A stretch of DNA of 5,979 bases from Gammaproteobacteria bacterium. GTDB taxonomy: Bacteria; Pseudomonadota; Gammaproteobacteria; UBA9214. Below are positions 1 to 5,869 of this stretch, piece after piece (within the stretch, counting starts at the first letter, position 1; each line of letters begins with the position of its first letter). Location of the stretch: positions 1-5,979 of the forward strand of contig JAHKKL010000109.1 in NCBI GenBank assembly GCA_020027635.1. Reading direction: 5' to 3'. Position numbers and translations under genes: made by a program. The notes under the pieces are model-generated. The model saw only the letters and a list, made by a program, of their open reading frames with translations. It was not told the DNA's origin and searched no databases.

Positions 1-387
1 AGGGCGCCTTATTATCCGCACTATTACCCGCATTATTCCCCACGCTATTACCCGCATTATTATCCCAACTACTCGTGCAACAACTGCGGAAGCCATCACC
101 ACAACAATCACGACCACGACAATGAACTATGGTATGGCCTGCTCGGTGGTGGCATCGTCGGATATGCTCTTGGCAACATCTATCCAATACCACAGCAGAC
201 TGATCACGGTTACTATCCACCGGCCAATGCCGCCCCACCGCCCGCGACCGTAAGCCCCTGCCTGCAGGAGCGGGAGTACCGCACGAAGATCATGGTCGGC
301 GGTAAACAGGTGGACGGTTACGGCACGGCCTGCCTGCAACCTGATGGCTCCTGGCGTTACGGAACCGCCCAGGCGGAGTCCAACTAA
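1..387 (+). CDS. Glycine-zipper, Tyr/His/Pro-repeat surface protein (3' part)
   Basis: Reading frame 1 is open from the first base to a TAA at 385-387, giving 128 residues; the start and any signal peptide lie outside the window. Four parts are visible. Residues 4-23 are five 4-residue units of the type YYPH (one degenerate, YSPR). Residues 25-41 are a Cys/His/Asn/Asp cluster with CNNC followed by seven more His, Asn and Asp positions, which could bind metal (inference). Residues 43-59 are a hydrophobic Gly-rich segment with glycines at 46, 50, 54 and 58, the spacing of a glycine zipper. After a Pro-rich linker, residues 87-120 include REYRTKIMVGGKQ and YGTACLQPDGSW, which resemble the C-terminal domain of 17-kDa surface-antigen/glycine-zipper proteins; C87 and C111 could form a disulfide. 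An envelope location is likely. The exact function is unknown. The first ~240 bases look less GC-rich than the rest of the window. Confidence 0.75.
   Translation, partial: RAPYYPHYYPHYSPRYYPHYYPNYSCNNCGSHHHNNHDHDNELWYGLLGGGIVGYALGNIYPIPQQTDHGYYPPANAAPPPATVSPCLQEREYRTKIMVGGKQVDGYGTACLQPDGSWRYGTAQAESN
10..69 (+). repeat. Five tandem 12-bp units encoding YYPH-type repeats
   Basis: Five consecutive in-frame 12-base units encode YYPH, YYPH, YSPR, YYPH and YYPN. Units 2 and 4 are identical at the DNA level (tattacccgcat) and the others differ by a few bases. The array may begin before the window. It lies in the coding sequence of the glycine-zipper protein and could expand or contract by slippage without a frameshift. 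Confidence 0.85.
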
Positions 388-501
388 ATTCGCTCCCTTT
401 GCGGGCGCCAGGTGGCACTGCTTGCCCAAGAGGCATAAAAGCGGATCCCATCCCCGACCACCCCATGACCGGGTAAGCAACGGGCGGGGGAATCCCTTCG
501 G

Positions 502-729
502 TCAGTGATGCATCACCCCGTCGATCAGATCCCCCGTCGCACTGCCGGCCGGCAGTGCGACGAGCGCCGGCAGCGCCGGTCCATGGTAAATCATGCAGTC
601 GGCGTATCCGTTATACCCGAGGAAGCGCTGCGAAACCGTCAGCCAGACATGGACGGCAACCACCACGACGGCCGGGATTAACGGTGACCGGGCGATGCAC
701 CTTCGCCAGCCGCTGACGGGATTCCCCAT
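502..729 (-). CDS. Possible small membrane protein, unrecognised (doubtful)
   Basis: This minus-strand ORF would give 75 residues, starting at an ATG at 729-727 and ending at TGA (504-502). It holds a hydrophobic stretch at about residues 15-31 (SPLIPAVVVVAVHVWLTV) and a weaker one near residues 47-60 (MIYHGPALPALVALPAG). About 58 of the 74 codons after the start end in G or C, which fits a GC-rich coding frame, and the ORF lies almost entirely in a region with no + strand gene. A minimal GGA lies 7 bases before the ATG. In-frame codons continue upstream; another ATG at 798 would add 23 residues, but no ribosome site is seen there. I do not recognise any family. It may be a chance open frame: GC-rich DNA makes these often, and the 26-bp palindrome falls inside it. 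Confidence 0.3.
   Translation of the reverse strand: MGNPVSGWRRCIARSPLIPAVVVVAVHVWLTVSQRFLGYNGYADCMIYHGPALPALVALPAGSATGDLIDGVMHH
505..516. repeat. 12-bp perfect palindrome
   Basis: GTGATGCATCAC is identical to its own reverse complement. It lies 38 bases centre-to-centre from the larger palindrome at 536-561. It could be an operator half of a regulatory site or a small hairpin. It also covers the last codons of the doubtful minus-strand ORF. No function can be assigned from sequence alone. Confidence 0.6.
536..561. repeat. 26-bp perfect palindrome
   Basis: The half-site GTCGCACTGCCGG is followed immediately by its exact reverse complement, CCGGCAGTGCGAC. As RNA this would fold into an 11-bp GC-rich stem with a GGCC loop from either strand. 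No T-run follows on either side, so it does not look like a standard intrinsic terminator. A dimeric regulator site, a repetitive extragenic element or a bidirectional hairpin are the alternatives. Confidence 0.75.
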
Positions 730-831
730 GAATGAATCCGCTATAGCCGTTTTCCAGGTAGTTTCTATATGCTCCCTGTATCCGCACAGCGCCGGCATAA
801 GGGACGGGGAACCGGGCAGGGTGTGAACGAT

Positions 832-835
832 GGAG
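832..835 (+). promoter_or_regulatory. Ribosome binding site favouring the adaptor start at 842
   Basis: GGAG at 832-835 lies 6 bases before the ATG at 842. The alternative ATG at 830 has only AGGG at 818-821, 8 bases upstream. The GGAG is the better match, so 842 is preferred, with only moderate certainty. Confidence 0.5.
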
Positions 836-841
836 ACAAAG

Positions 842-2188
842 ATGCGACGAACATCTCGGTTTACGGTGATTGCAATCGGTGTGACGGCCCTGCTCGCCGG
901 GCTGGGCGCGTGGCACCTGTACGGCGAACGTGAACCGGTCACGAAACTTCGTACGGTCCCGGTGAAGCGCGCCGACCTGCTGGCCACGATCGGCGCGACC
1001 GGCACGGTGGAGCCGGAGGAAGTCGTGGACGTCGGCGCGCAGGTGGCCGGGCAGATCAATGCGTTCGGCACGGACGTCAACGGCAAGCCGGTCGATTACG
1101 GCTCGGTCGTCGATGAAGGGACGGTGCTGGCGCAGATTGACGATTCGTTGTACGCCGCTGACGTTCAGCAGGCCCAGGCCAACCTGAACAGCGCCGAGGC
1201 CAACGTGGTCCAGTCGCAGGCCAAGTTGAACCAGGCCCGTCAGGATTGGGAACGCGCGCAAAAACTCGGCCCCTCCGAAGCGCTGGCACCGAGCGCGTAT
1301 GATCAATACAAAGCCAATTTCGAGGTCGCCAAGGCCAATCTGGGCGTCTCACAGGCGGCAGTGGTCCAGACCCAGGCGGCGTTGAATCGGGCGCGACGCA
1401 ATCTCGGCTACTGCACCATCAAGTCGCCGGTCAAGGGCGTGATCATCGACCGGCGCGTCAATATCGGCCAGACCGTCGTCTCCAGCCTGAACGCGCCGAG
1501 TCTGTTCCTGATCGCCAAAGACCTCAAGCGCATCCAGGTCTGGGTTTCGGTGAACGAAGCCGACATCGGCAACATCAATCCCGGTCAGGCCGTCACGTTC
1601 ACCGTGGACGCATTTCCAGGCGAGGTTTTCCACGGCCAGGTCGGCAAGGTCCGCCTGAACGCCAGCATGACCCAGAATGTCGTCACGTACACGGTGGTGG
1701 TGAACACGGACAACGCTGACGGCAGGCTCCTCCCGTACCTGACGGCCAATGTGCAGTTCATCAGCGGCCGCCGCGAGAATGTGCTCGCCGTGCCCAACGC
1801 GGCGCTGCGCTGGGAGCCTCAAGCCAGTGACATCGCGCCGGAATTTCGTCAGCAAGCCGATGCCGCCGGCGGTGCGCAAACGCAGGGTTCGGCATCCACC
1901 ACCGCGCCGGCCGGTCCCGCCGAAACGCCACGGACCCTGTGGGTGGCGCAGGGCAACTATGTGCGACCGCTCAAGGTCAAAACCGGATTGACGGATGGCA
2001 CACTGACCGAAGTGGCGGGCGCCGATTTGTCAGAAGCGATGAACGTGGTGGTCGGGGAGCAATCGTCCCAGGCCAGCGCCGATGCCGGCGGCGGGGCCAG
2101 TCCGTTTACGCCGCAACTCGGCCGCGCCCGCGGCAATGCGGCCCAGGGCGTGACGGCGGGCGGCGGCCGGTCGGGAGGCGCGCCCTGA
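842..2188 (+). CDS. macA: MacA-like periplasmic adaptor of an ABC efflux pump
   Basis: This is the membrane-fusion (HlyD/RND-type adaptor) subunit that bridges the inner-membrane ABC permease and the outer-membrane channel. It has 448 residues from the ATG at 842; an in-frame ATG at 830 would add four. Residues 1-27 are a basic start (MRRTSR) and one hydrophobic anchor. Residues 63-100 form the first half of the lipoyl-like domain (VDVGAQVAGQI to EGTVLAQID). Residues 105-186 are an Ala/Gln-rich coiled-coil hairpin. Residues 190-210 are the returning lipoyl half with YCTIKSPVKGVIIDRRV. The beta-barrel (IQVWVSVNEADIGNI, PGQAVTFTVDAFPG) and membrane-proximal domains follow. An Ala/Thr/Pro-rich insert sits at about 327-363 in the membrane-proximal domain, before LWVAQGNYVRPLKVKTGLTDG, and the C-terminus is a long Gly/Ala-rich tail (about 407-448). 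It is the first gene of the pump operon, 24 bases before the ATPase. The family call is firm; orthology to E. coli MacA is inferred. Confidence 0.9.
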   Translation: MRRTSRFTVIAIGVTALLAGLGAWHLYGEREPVTKLRTVPVKRADLLATIGATGTVEPEEVVDVGAQVAGQINAFGTDVNGKPVDYGSVVDEGTVLAQIDDSLYAADVQQAQANLNSAEANVVQSQAKLNQARQDWERAQKLGPSEALAPSAYDQYKANFEVAKANLGVSQAAVVQTQAALNRARRNLGYCTIKSPVKGVIIDRRVNIGQTVVSSLNAPSLFLIAKDLKRIQVWVSVNEADIGNINPGQAVTFTVDAFPGEVFHGQVGKVRLNASMTQNVVTYTVVVNTDNADGRLLPYLTANVQFISGRRENVLAVPNAALRWEPQASDIAPEFRQQADAAGGAQTQGSASTTAPAGPAETPRTLWVAQGNYVRPLKVKTGLTDGTLTEVAGADLSEAMNVVVGEQSSQASADAGGGASPFTPQLGRARGNAAQGVTAGGGRSGGAP

Positions 2189-2212
2189 ATAGGAAACACA
2201 CGGAGTTCGATC

Positions 2213-2950
2213 ATGGAGTTGATTGAACTGCGAGACATTTGCAAGACCTACCACCTGGGCGAAGTGGATCTGCCGGTGTTGAAGGGCATTTCCCTGCGTG
2301 TCGCCCGGGGTGAGCTGGTGGCGTTGATGGGTGCCAGCGGTTCCGGCAAGAGTACGTTGATGCATCTGCTGGGCTGTCTGGATCACCCGAGCTCGGGCGA
2401 GTACTGGCTGGATGGCCGGGAAATCTCCGGTTTGTCGGCGACGGAACGGGCGCGGGTGCGCAATCGGACGATCGGCTTCATCTTCCAGAGTTTCAACCTT
2501 CTGGCACGCACCAGCGCCCTGGAAAACGTGATGATGCCTTTGTCCTACGCCGCGGAGCCACTCACGGACCGACAGATGAAAGAACGGGCCACCGGATTGC
2601 TCAAGCGGGTCGGGCTGGCGGACCGGATGGACCATCAGCCGTCGCAGTTGTCCGGCGGCCAGCAGCAACGCGTGGCCATCGCACGTTCGCTGGTGAATAC
2701 TCCGCAAATCCTGCTCGCCGACGAGCCCACCGGTAACCTCGATTCCCGAACCAGCGAGGAAATCCTCCGGATGTTCCAGGACCTCAACCTGCGCGAGGGC
2801 CTCACGGTCATCCTCGTGACACACGATCCGGAGGTGGCGCGACACGCGCAACGGATCATCCGTATCAAGGATGGACTCATCGAAGACGGTGCAACCGCTC
2901 CCGCGGGCGCGGACGGGCGCGCGGCGGCCCCGGCCGGCGACCCCGCATGA
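2213..2950 (+). CDS. macB: MacB/LolD-type ABC transporter ATPase
   Basis: This cytoplasmic ATPase hydrolyses ATP to power the permease encoded next. Its 245 residues carry the full motif set: Walker A GASGSGKST (40-48), Q-loop FQSFNLL (Q92), signature LSGGQQQR (146-153), Walker B ILLADEP (166-172, with D170 and catalytic E171), D-loop NLDS (175-178) and switch histidine H204 in VTHD. It therefore looks fully active. The MELIELRDICKTYHLGE start is typical of the MacB/LolD/FtsE branch. The start at 2213 is supported by GGAG at 2202-2205, 7 bases upstream. The last ~20 residues (after LIEDG) are an Ala/Gly/Pro-rich tail beyond the usual end. In E. coli, MacB carries ATPase and permease in one chain; here they are separate genes, as in many other bacteria. 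The stop overlaps the permease start by 4 bases. The symbol is a family-level assignment. Confidence 0.92.
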   Translation: MELIELRDICKTYHLGEVDLPVLKGISLRVARGELVALMGASGSGKSTLMHLLGCLDHPSSGEYWLDGREISGLSATERARVRNRTIGFIFQSFNLLARTSALENVMMPLSYAAEPLTDRQMKERATGLLKRVGLADRMDHQPSQLSGGQQQRVAIARSLVNTPQILLADEPTGNLDSRTSEEILRMFQDLNLREGLTVILVTHDPEVARHAQRIIRIKDGLIEDGATAPAGADGRAAAPAGDPA

Positions 2951-4320
2951 AATCACTCCGCACCTTGAAGCTGGCGTTGCGCGCTCTGCGCCGCAACATC
3001 ATGCGGGCGGCGCTGACGACCCTGGGCATCGTCATCGGCGTCGCGGCGGTGATTGCGATGATGGAGATCGGCAACGGTTCTTCCGCCGCGATCCAGCGCA
3101 CCATCGCCAGCATGGGCGCCAACAACTTGCTCATCATGCCCGGCACCGCCGCCAGCGGCGGCGTCAGTTTCGGTGCCGGCAGCGTGAAAACGCTCACGCC
3201 CGAGGATGCCAGGGCCATCGGAAAAGAATGTCCCGCCGTCGCCAGCGTGGCACCGGTCGAGCGCGTGCGTACACAAGTCGTTTACGGTAACCGGAACTGG
3301 GTGCCATTGTTCATCTACGGCACGACGCCGGACTACTTGCAGGTGCGCGACTGGACGGAACTGGCGGAGGGCGACACATTCACCGATCGCGATGTGCGCA
3401 ACGCCAGCAAGGTTTGCCTTGTCGGCCAGACCATCGTTCGCGAACTCTTCGGCGGCCAGTCGCCGCTGGGTCAGGAGCTGCGCATCCAGAACGTGGCTTT
3501 CAAGGTCATCGGCGTCCTCCAGCGCAAGGGCGCGAACATGATGGGCATGGACCAGGACGACGTCGTGCTCGCGCCGTGGACGACGATCAAGTACCGCGTC
3601 GCCGGCTCCTCGGTGGAGAACGTCAATCAGAGCGCCGCCACCGCCAACACCGCTTCGACCGCGGTCAACACGCTCAGCCAGATTTATCCCGGCAAGGCAA
3701 GCCCCTACCCGACGCCCTCGGCCACCCAGCAGGCCGATACGCCGCTGCCGGTGCGCTTCACGAGCGTGGACCAGATCATCGTCGCGGCGCGCTCCGGCGG
3801 CCAGATTCCGTTGGCCATACAACAGATCGTAACCCTGCTGCACGAACGGCACCACATCCACCCGGGTGAACCGGATGATTTCTCGATTCGGGATATGACC
3901 GAAATGACCAAGGCGATGTCTTCCACGACCGACCTGATGACCAAGCTGCTGCTGGCGGTGGCCATGATCTCGCTGGTGGTCGGGGGCGTGGGCATCATGA
4001 ACATCATGCTTGTCTCGGTCACCGAACGCACGCGCGAGATCGGCTTGCGCATGGCGGTCGGCGCGAAACCAGGCGATATCCTCCGGCAATTTCTCGCCGA
4101 GGCTGTCGTGCTGTGCCTGATTGGCGGCGCGATGGGCATTCTGGTCGGCCGCGGCAGTTCGTTTCTGGTGCAACTGGTGTTGAACTGGCCGACCGTCATC
4201 TCCATCGGCGCCATCGTGGCGGCGGTGCTGGTCTCGGCGACCGTCGGTATTGTCTTCGGTTATTACCCGGCCTGGAAAGCCTCCCGTCTGGATCCGATCG
4301 AGGCACTGCGGTATGAATAG
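2947..4320 (+). CDS. macB: MacB-type ABC transporter permease (FtsX family)
   Basis: This is the inner-membrane permease partner of the ATPase just upstream (457 residues). Its layout is type VII ABC/MacB: TM1 at about 21-42, a large periplasmic domain (about 43-330), then TM2 (333-357), TM3 (381-405) and TM4 (417-440). The RTREIGLRMAVGAK motif after TM2 (361-374) is the conserved cytoplasmic loop expected to contact the ATPase, and SRLDPIEALRYE is the usual C-terminus. The periplasmic part contains a Ser/Thr/Ala/Pro-rich stretch (about 219-268) before VRFTSVDQIIVAARS; I recall this in many stand-alone MacB-type permeases, so it is probably normal. The ATG overlaps the ATPase stop (ATGA) with no clear ribosome site, which points to translational coupling. 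Its own stop lies 8 bases inside the outer-membrane gene. The substrate cannot be inferred. Confidence 0.92.
   Translation: MKSLRTLKLALRALRRNIMRAALTTLGIVIGVAAVIAMMEIGNGSSAAIQRTIASMGANNLLIMPGTAASGGVSFGAGSVKTLTPEDARAIGKECPAVASVAPVERVRTQVVYGNRNWVPLFIYGTTPDYLQVRDWTELAEGDTFTDRDVRNASKVCLVGQTIVRELFGGQSPLGQELRIQNVAFKVIGVLQRKGANMMGMDQDDVVLAPWTTIKYRVAGSSVENVNQSAATANTASTAVNTLSQIYPGKASPYPTPSATQQADTPLPVRFTSVDQIIVAARSGGQIPLAIQQIVTLLHERHHIHPGEPDDFSIRDMTEMTKAMSSTTDLMTKLLLAVAMISLVVGGVGIMNIMLVSVTERTREIGLRMAVGAKPGDILRQFLAEAVVLCLIGGAMGILVGRGSSFLVQLVLNWPTVISIGAIVAAVLVSATVGIVFGYYPAWKASRLDPIEALRYE
4300..4303 (+). promoter_or_regulatory. Ribosome binding site deciding the start at 4313
   Basis: GAGG at 4300-4303 lies 9 bases before the ATG at 4313, inside the end of the permease gene. 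With the lipobox at codons 13-17, it favours 4313 over the longer open frame from 4250, whose extra 21 residues (rich in Arg, Lys and Pro) do not look like a signal sequence. Confidence 0.6.
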
Positions 4321-5677
4321 CATCGCCCCGTGGCTCGCGTCGGTTGCGCTGCTGGCCGGTTGCGCCGTCGGCCCGAATTACCAGCCCCCGCAAACGGTGA
4401 TGCCCGGCGGCTGGGCCGGATCATCGGTCACCAGTGCGCCGGTCGAGCTGGGCGCGTGGTGGCGGCAGTTCAACGACTCGAAGCTGACCGCGCTGGTGGA
4501 CGAGGCGATCAAGGCGAACCTCGATGTTCAGTTCGCCGAAGCGCGGTTGCGTGAGGCTCGATTTACGCGCGGCGTCATCGCCGGCGGTCTCTGGCCGGCG
4601 GTCGATGCCTCAGCCGGCTACCAGCGCTCCCACTCCCGGCAAGGGCAGGCGGGCGAGCAGAATCTGTTTCAGACCGGCCTCGACGCGCTGTGGGAGGCGG
4701 ACATCTTCGGCGGCACCCGCCGCAACGTCGAGTCGACCGAGGCGAACATTCTCGCCGCGCAGGAAGGGCTGCGTGACGTGCAGGTCAGCCTCGCGGCCGA
4801 GGTGGCGCTGAATTACGTGCAACTGCGCGGCTCTCAGCAGCAGATTGTGATTTCGCAGGAAAACCTGCGGGCGCAGCGGCACACCGCCGACATCACCCGG
4901 CAGCGATTTAATGCCGGTTTCGTCAGCGGCCTCGACGTGGCTAATGCCGATGCGCAAGTCGCCACCACCGAGTCGGTCGTCCCGGTGCTGCAAACCTCCG
5001 CCCAGCAATCCATCTACGCGTTGAGCGTCCTGCTGGCGCGCCCCCCCGCCGACTTGCTGAACGAGCTTGCCGTATCCGGACCGCTGCCGGTGACGCCACC
5101 GGAGGTGCCGGTGGGGCTGCCCTCGGAGCTGTTGCGCCGCCGGCCGGACATCCGCCAGGCGGAAGCCCAGCTCCACGCCGCCACCGCGCAGATTGGCGTG
5201 GCCGTCGCCGACCTCTTCCCGAAGTTCTCGCTGACCGGCTCGCTGAGCTGGCAAGCTGACAGGCTGTCCAGCGGCGCTGACCGTTCCTGGTCGTTTGGTC
5301 CGTCGGTGAACTGGCCGATTTTCCAGGGTGGCAGCATCGTCGCCAACGTCCATGTACAGGAAGCGCTCCGTGATCAGGCCTACATCACCTACCAGAAGAC
5401 CGTGCTCGCCGCGTTGCAGGACGTGGAGAATGCGCTCATCGCCTACGCGAAGGAATGGGAACACCACAAGTCGCTTAACGATGCCGTCGTTGCCAACCGC
5501 AAGGCCGTCGAACTCGCGACGCAGCTGTATACCGAGGGCCAGACCGATTTCCTGAATGTGCTTCAGTCCCAAGGCTCGCTGTACCTCTCCGAGGCCGCCT
5601 TCGTCCAGAGCGATTCCAGCCTGAGTCAGGACCTGATTGCGCTGTACAAGGCGCTTGGCGGTGGTTGGGAAGATTAA
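4313..5677 (+). CDS. TolC/NodT-family outer-membrane efflux lipoprotein
   Basis: This is the outer-membrane channel that completes the three-part pump. From the ATG at 4313 it has 454 residues, the usual length for NodT/OprM/CusC-type factors. The start gives a short signal sequence with lipobox LLAGC (C17) and then AVGPNYQPP, a hallmark of the family. Two outer-membrane-efflux repeats follow: the first from about 55 to 243 (FNDSKLTALVDEAIKANLDV; DALWEADIFGG), the second from about 268 to 450. The second contains LPSELLRRRPDIRQAEAQL (269-287), GVAVADLFPKFSLTGS, FGPSVNWPIFQGG and the C-terminal ALGGGWED. The predicted n-region of the signal peptide (MNSIAPW) has no Lys or Arg, which is unusual. 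The start overlaps the permease stop by 8 bases. RND pumps use the same kind of channel, but the context here ties it to the MacAB-type genes. The family call is firm; no specific gene name is justified. Confidence 0.93.
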   Translation: MNSIAPWLASVALLAGCAVGPNYQPPQTVMPGGWAGSSVTSAPVELGAWWRQFNDSKLTALVDEAIKANLDVQFAEARLREARFTRGVIAGGLWPAVDASAGYQRSHSRQGQAGEQNLFQTGLDALWEADIFGGTRRNVESTEANILAAQEGLRDVQVSLAAEVALNYVQLRGSQQQIVISQENLRAQRHTADITRQRFNAGFVSGLDVANADAQVATTESVVPVLQTSAQQSIYALSVLLARPPADLLNELAVSGPLPVTPPEVPVGLPSELLRRRPDIRQAEAQLHAATAQIGVAVADLFPKFSLTGSLSWQADRLSSGADRSWSFGPSVNWPIFQGGSIVANVHVQEALRDQAYITYQKTVLAALQDVENALIAYAKEWEHHKSLNDAVVANRKAVELATQLYTEGQTDFLNVLQSQGSLYLSEAAFVQSDSSLSQDLIALYKALGGGWED

Positions 5678-5766
5678 ACGATGCTCCCTCACAAATCGTC
5701 CATTGCTGAAACCCGTGATCTCCTTTTTCGGCTCCTGTCGATTTCTGCATCATTGGCTGGCTTCCG

Positions 5767-5786
5767 CGTTGCCGGCATCGGCAATG
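5767..5786 (+). terminator. Weak hairpin after the efflux operon, possible terminator
   Basis: CGTTGCCG and CGGCAATG form an 8-bp stem (one G-T pair) with a GCAT loop. A short TTTT follows at 5791-5794, 4 bases after the stem. The U-tract is too short and displaced for a confident intrinsic terminator. The position, 90 bases past the last operon stop and before the next gene, is reasonable. Confidence 0.3.
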
Positions 5787-5802
5787 ACGATTTTGGTCTA
5801 AA

Positions 5803-5817
5803 CTGCTCATAAAGCAG
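5803..5817. repeat. Small inverted repeat upstream of the last gene
   Basis: CTGCT and AGCAG flank a 5-base CATAA spacer in the region between the efflux operon and the next gene. It could be an operator-like dyad or a chance hairpin. No convincing promoter boxes were found beside it. Confidence 0.25.
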
Positions 5818-5869
5818 CCTAATTGGTTGAGCTCACGCAACCGTACCGATTGATGATGGACGCATCGCC

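Larger units (their letters stand above)
388..841. other. Intergenic region upstream of the efflux operon
   Basis: This 454-base gap separates the glycine-zipper gene from the pump operon. It should carry the operon promoter, but I found no pair of -35 and -10 boxes good enough to call. TATATG at 766-771 resembles a -10 box but has no matching -35 box. No hairpin followed by a T-run is seen after the upstream gene. The stretch contains two perfect palindromes (505-516, 536-561), an 8-bp direct repeat CCCCGTCG (516-523 and 532-539), a second direct repeat GCGCCGG (564-570 and 573-579), a dyad GGATTC-N9-GAATCC (719-739), and a doubtful minus-strand ORF (502-729). Confidence 0.6.

Noticed and set aside
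10..69. CRISPR-like array
   Set aside because: The units are 12 bp, contiguous, without spacers, and in frame in a coding sequence, so they are a protein repeat.
127..480. A 117-codon minus-strand ORF at the left edge
   Set aside because: It is antisense to the glycine-zipper gene, whose repeats, zipper and C-terminal domain make the + strand frame the coding one.
742..771. Possible promoter boxes (TATAGC, TATATG) before the adaptor gene
   Set aside because: No acceptable -35 hexamer is found at 16-18 bases upstream of either, so I do not call a promoter.
593..826. A 77-codon + strand ORF just before the adaptor gene
   Set aside because: It has no good ribosome site, mixed third positions and no recognisable domain. 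It ends 3 bases before the alternative ATG at 830, which made it tempting as a leader peptide, but nothing in its sequence supports that.
2030..2956. A 308-codon minus-strand ORF opposite the ATPase
   Set aside because: The + strand frame carries every ABC ATPase motif. The antisense frame has no family motif and no ribosome site that I could see.
2953..4323. A 456-codon minus-strand ORF covering the whole permease gene
   Set aside because: It lies wholly antisense to a clear MacB-type permease, its residues are dominated by Arg, His, Asp and Gly, and it shows no recognisable domain. It is a typical GC-rich shadow frame.
4610..5692. A 360-codon minus-strand ORF opposite the outer-membrane channel gene
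   Set aside because: It is antisense to a firmly identified NodT-family gene, and its composition is that of a shadow frame.
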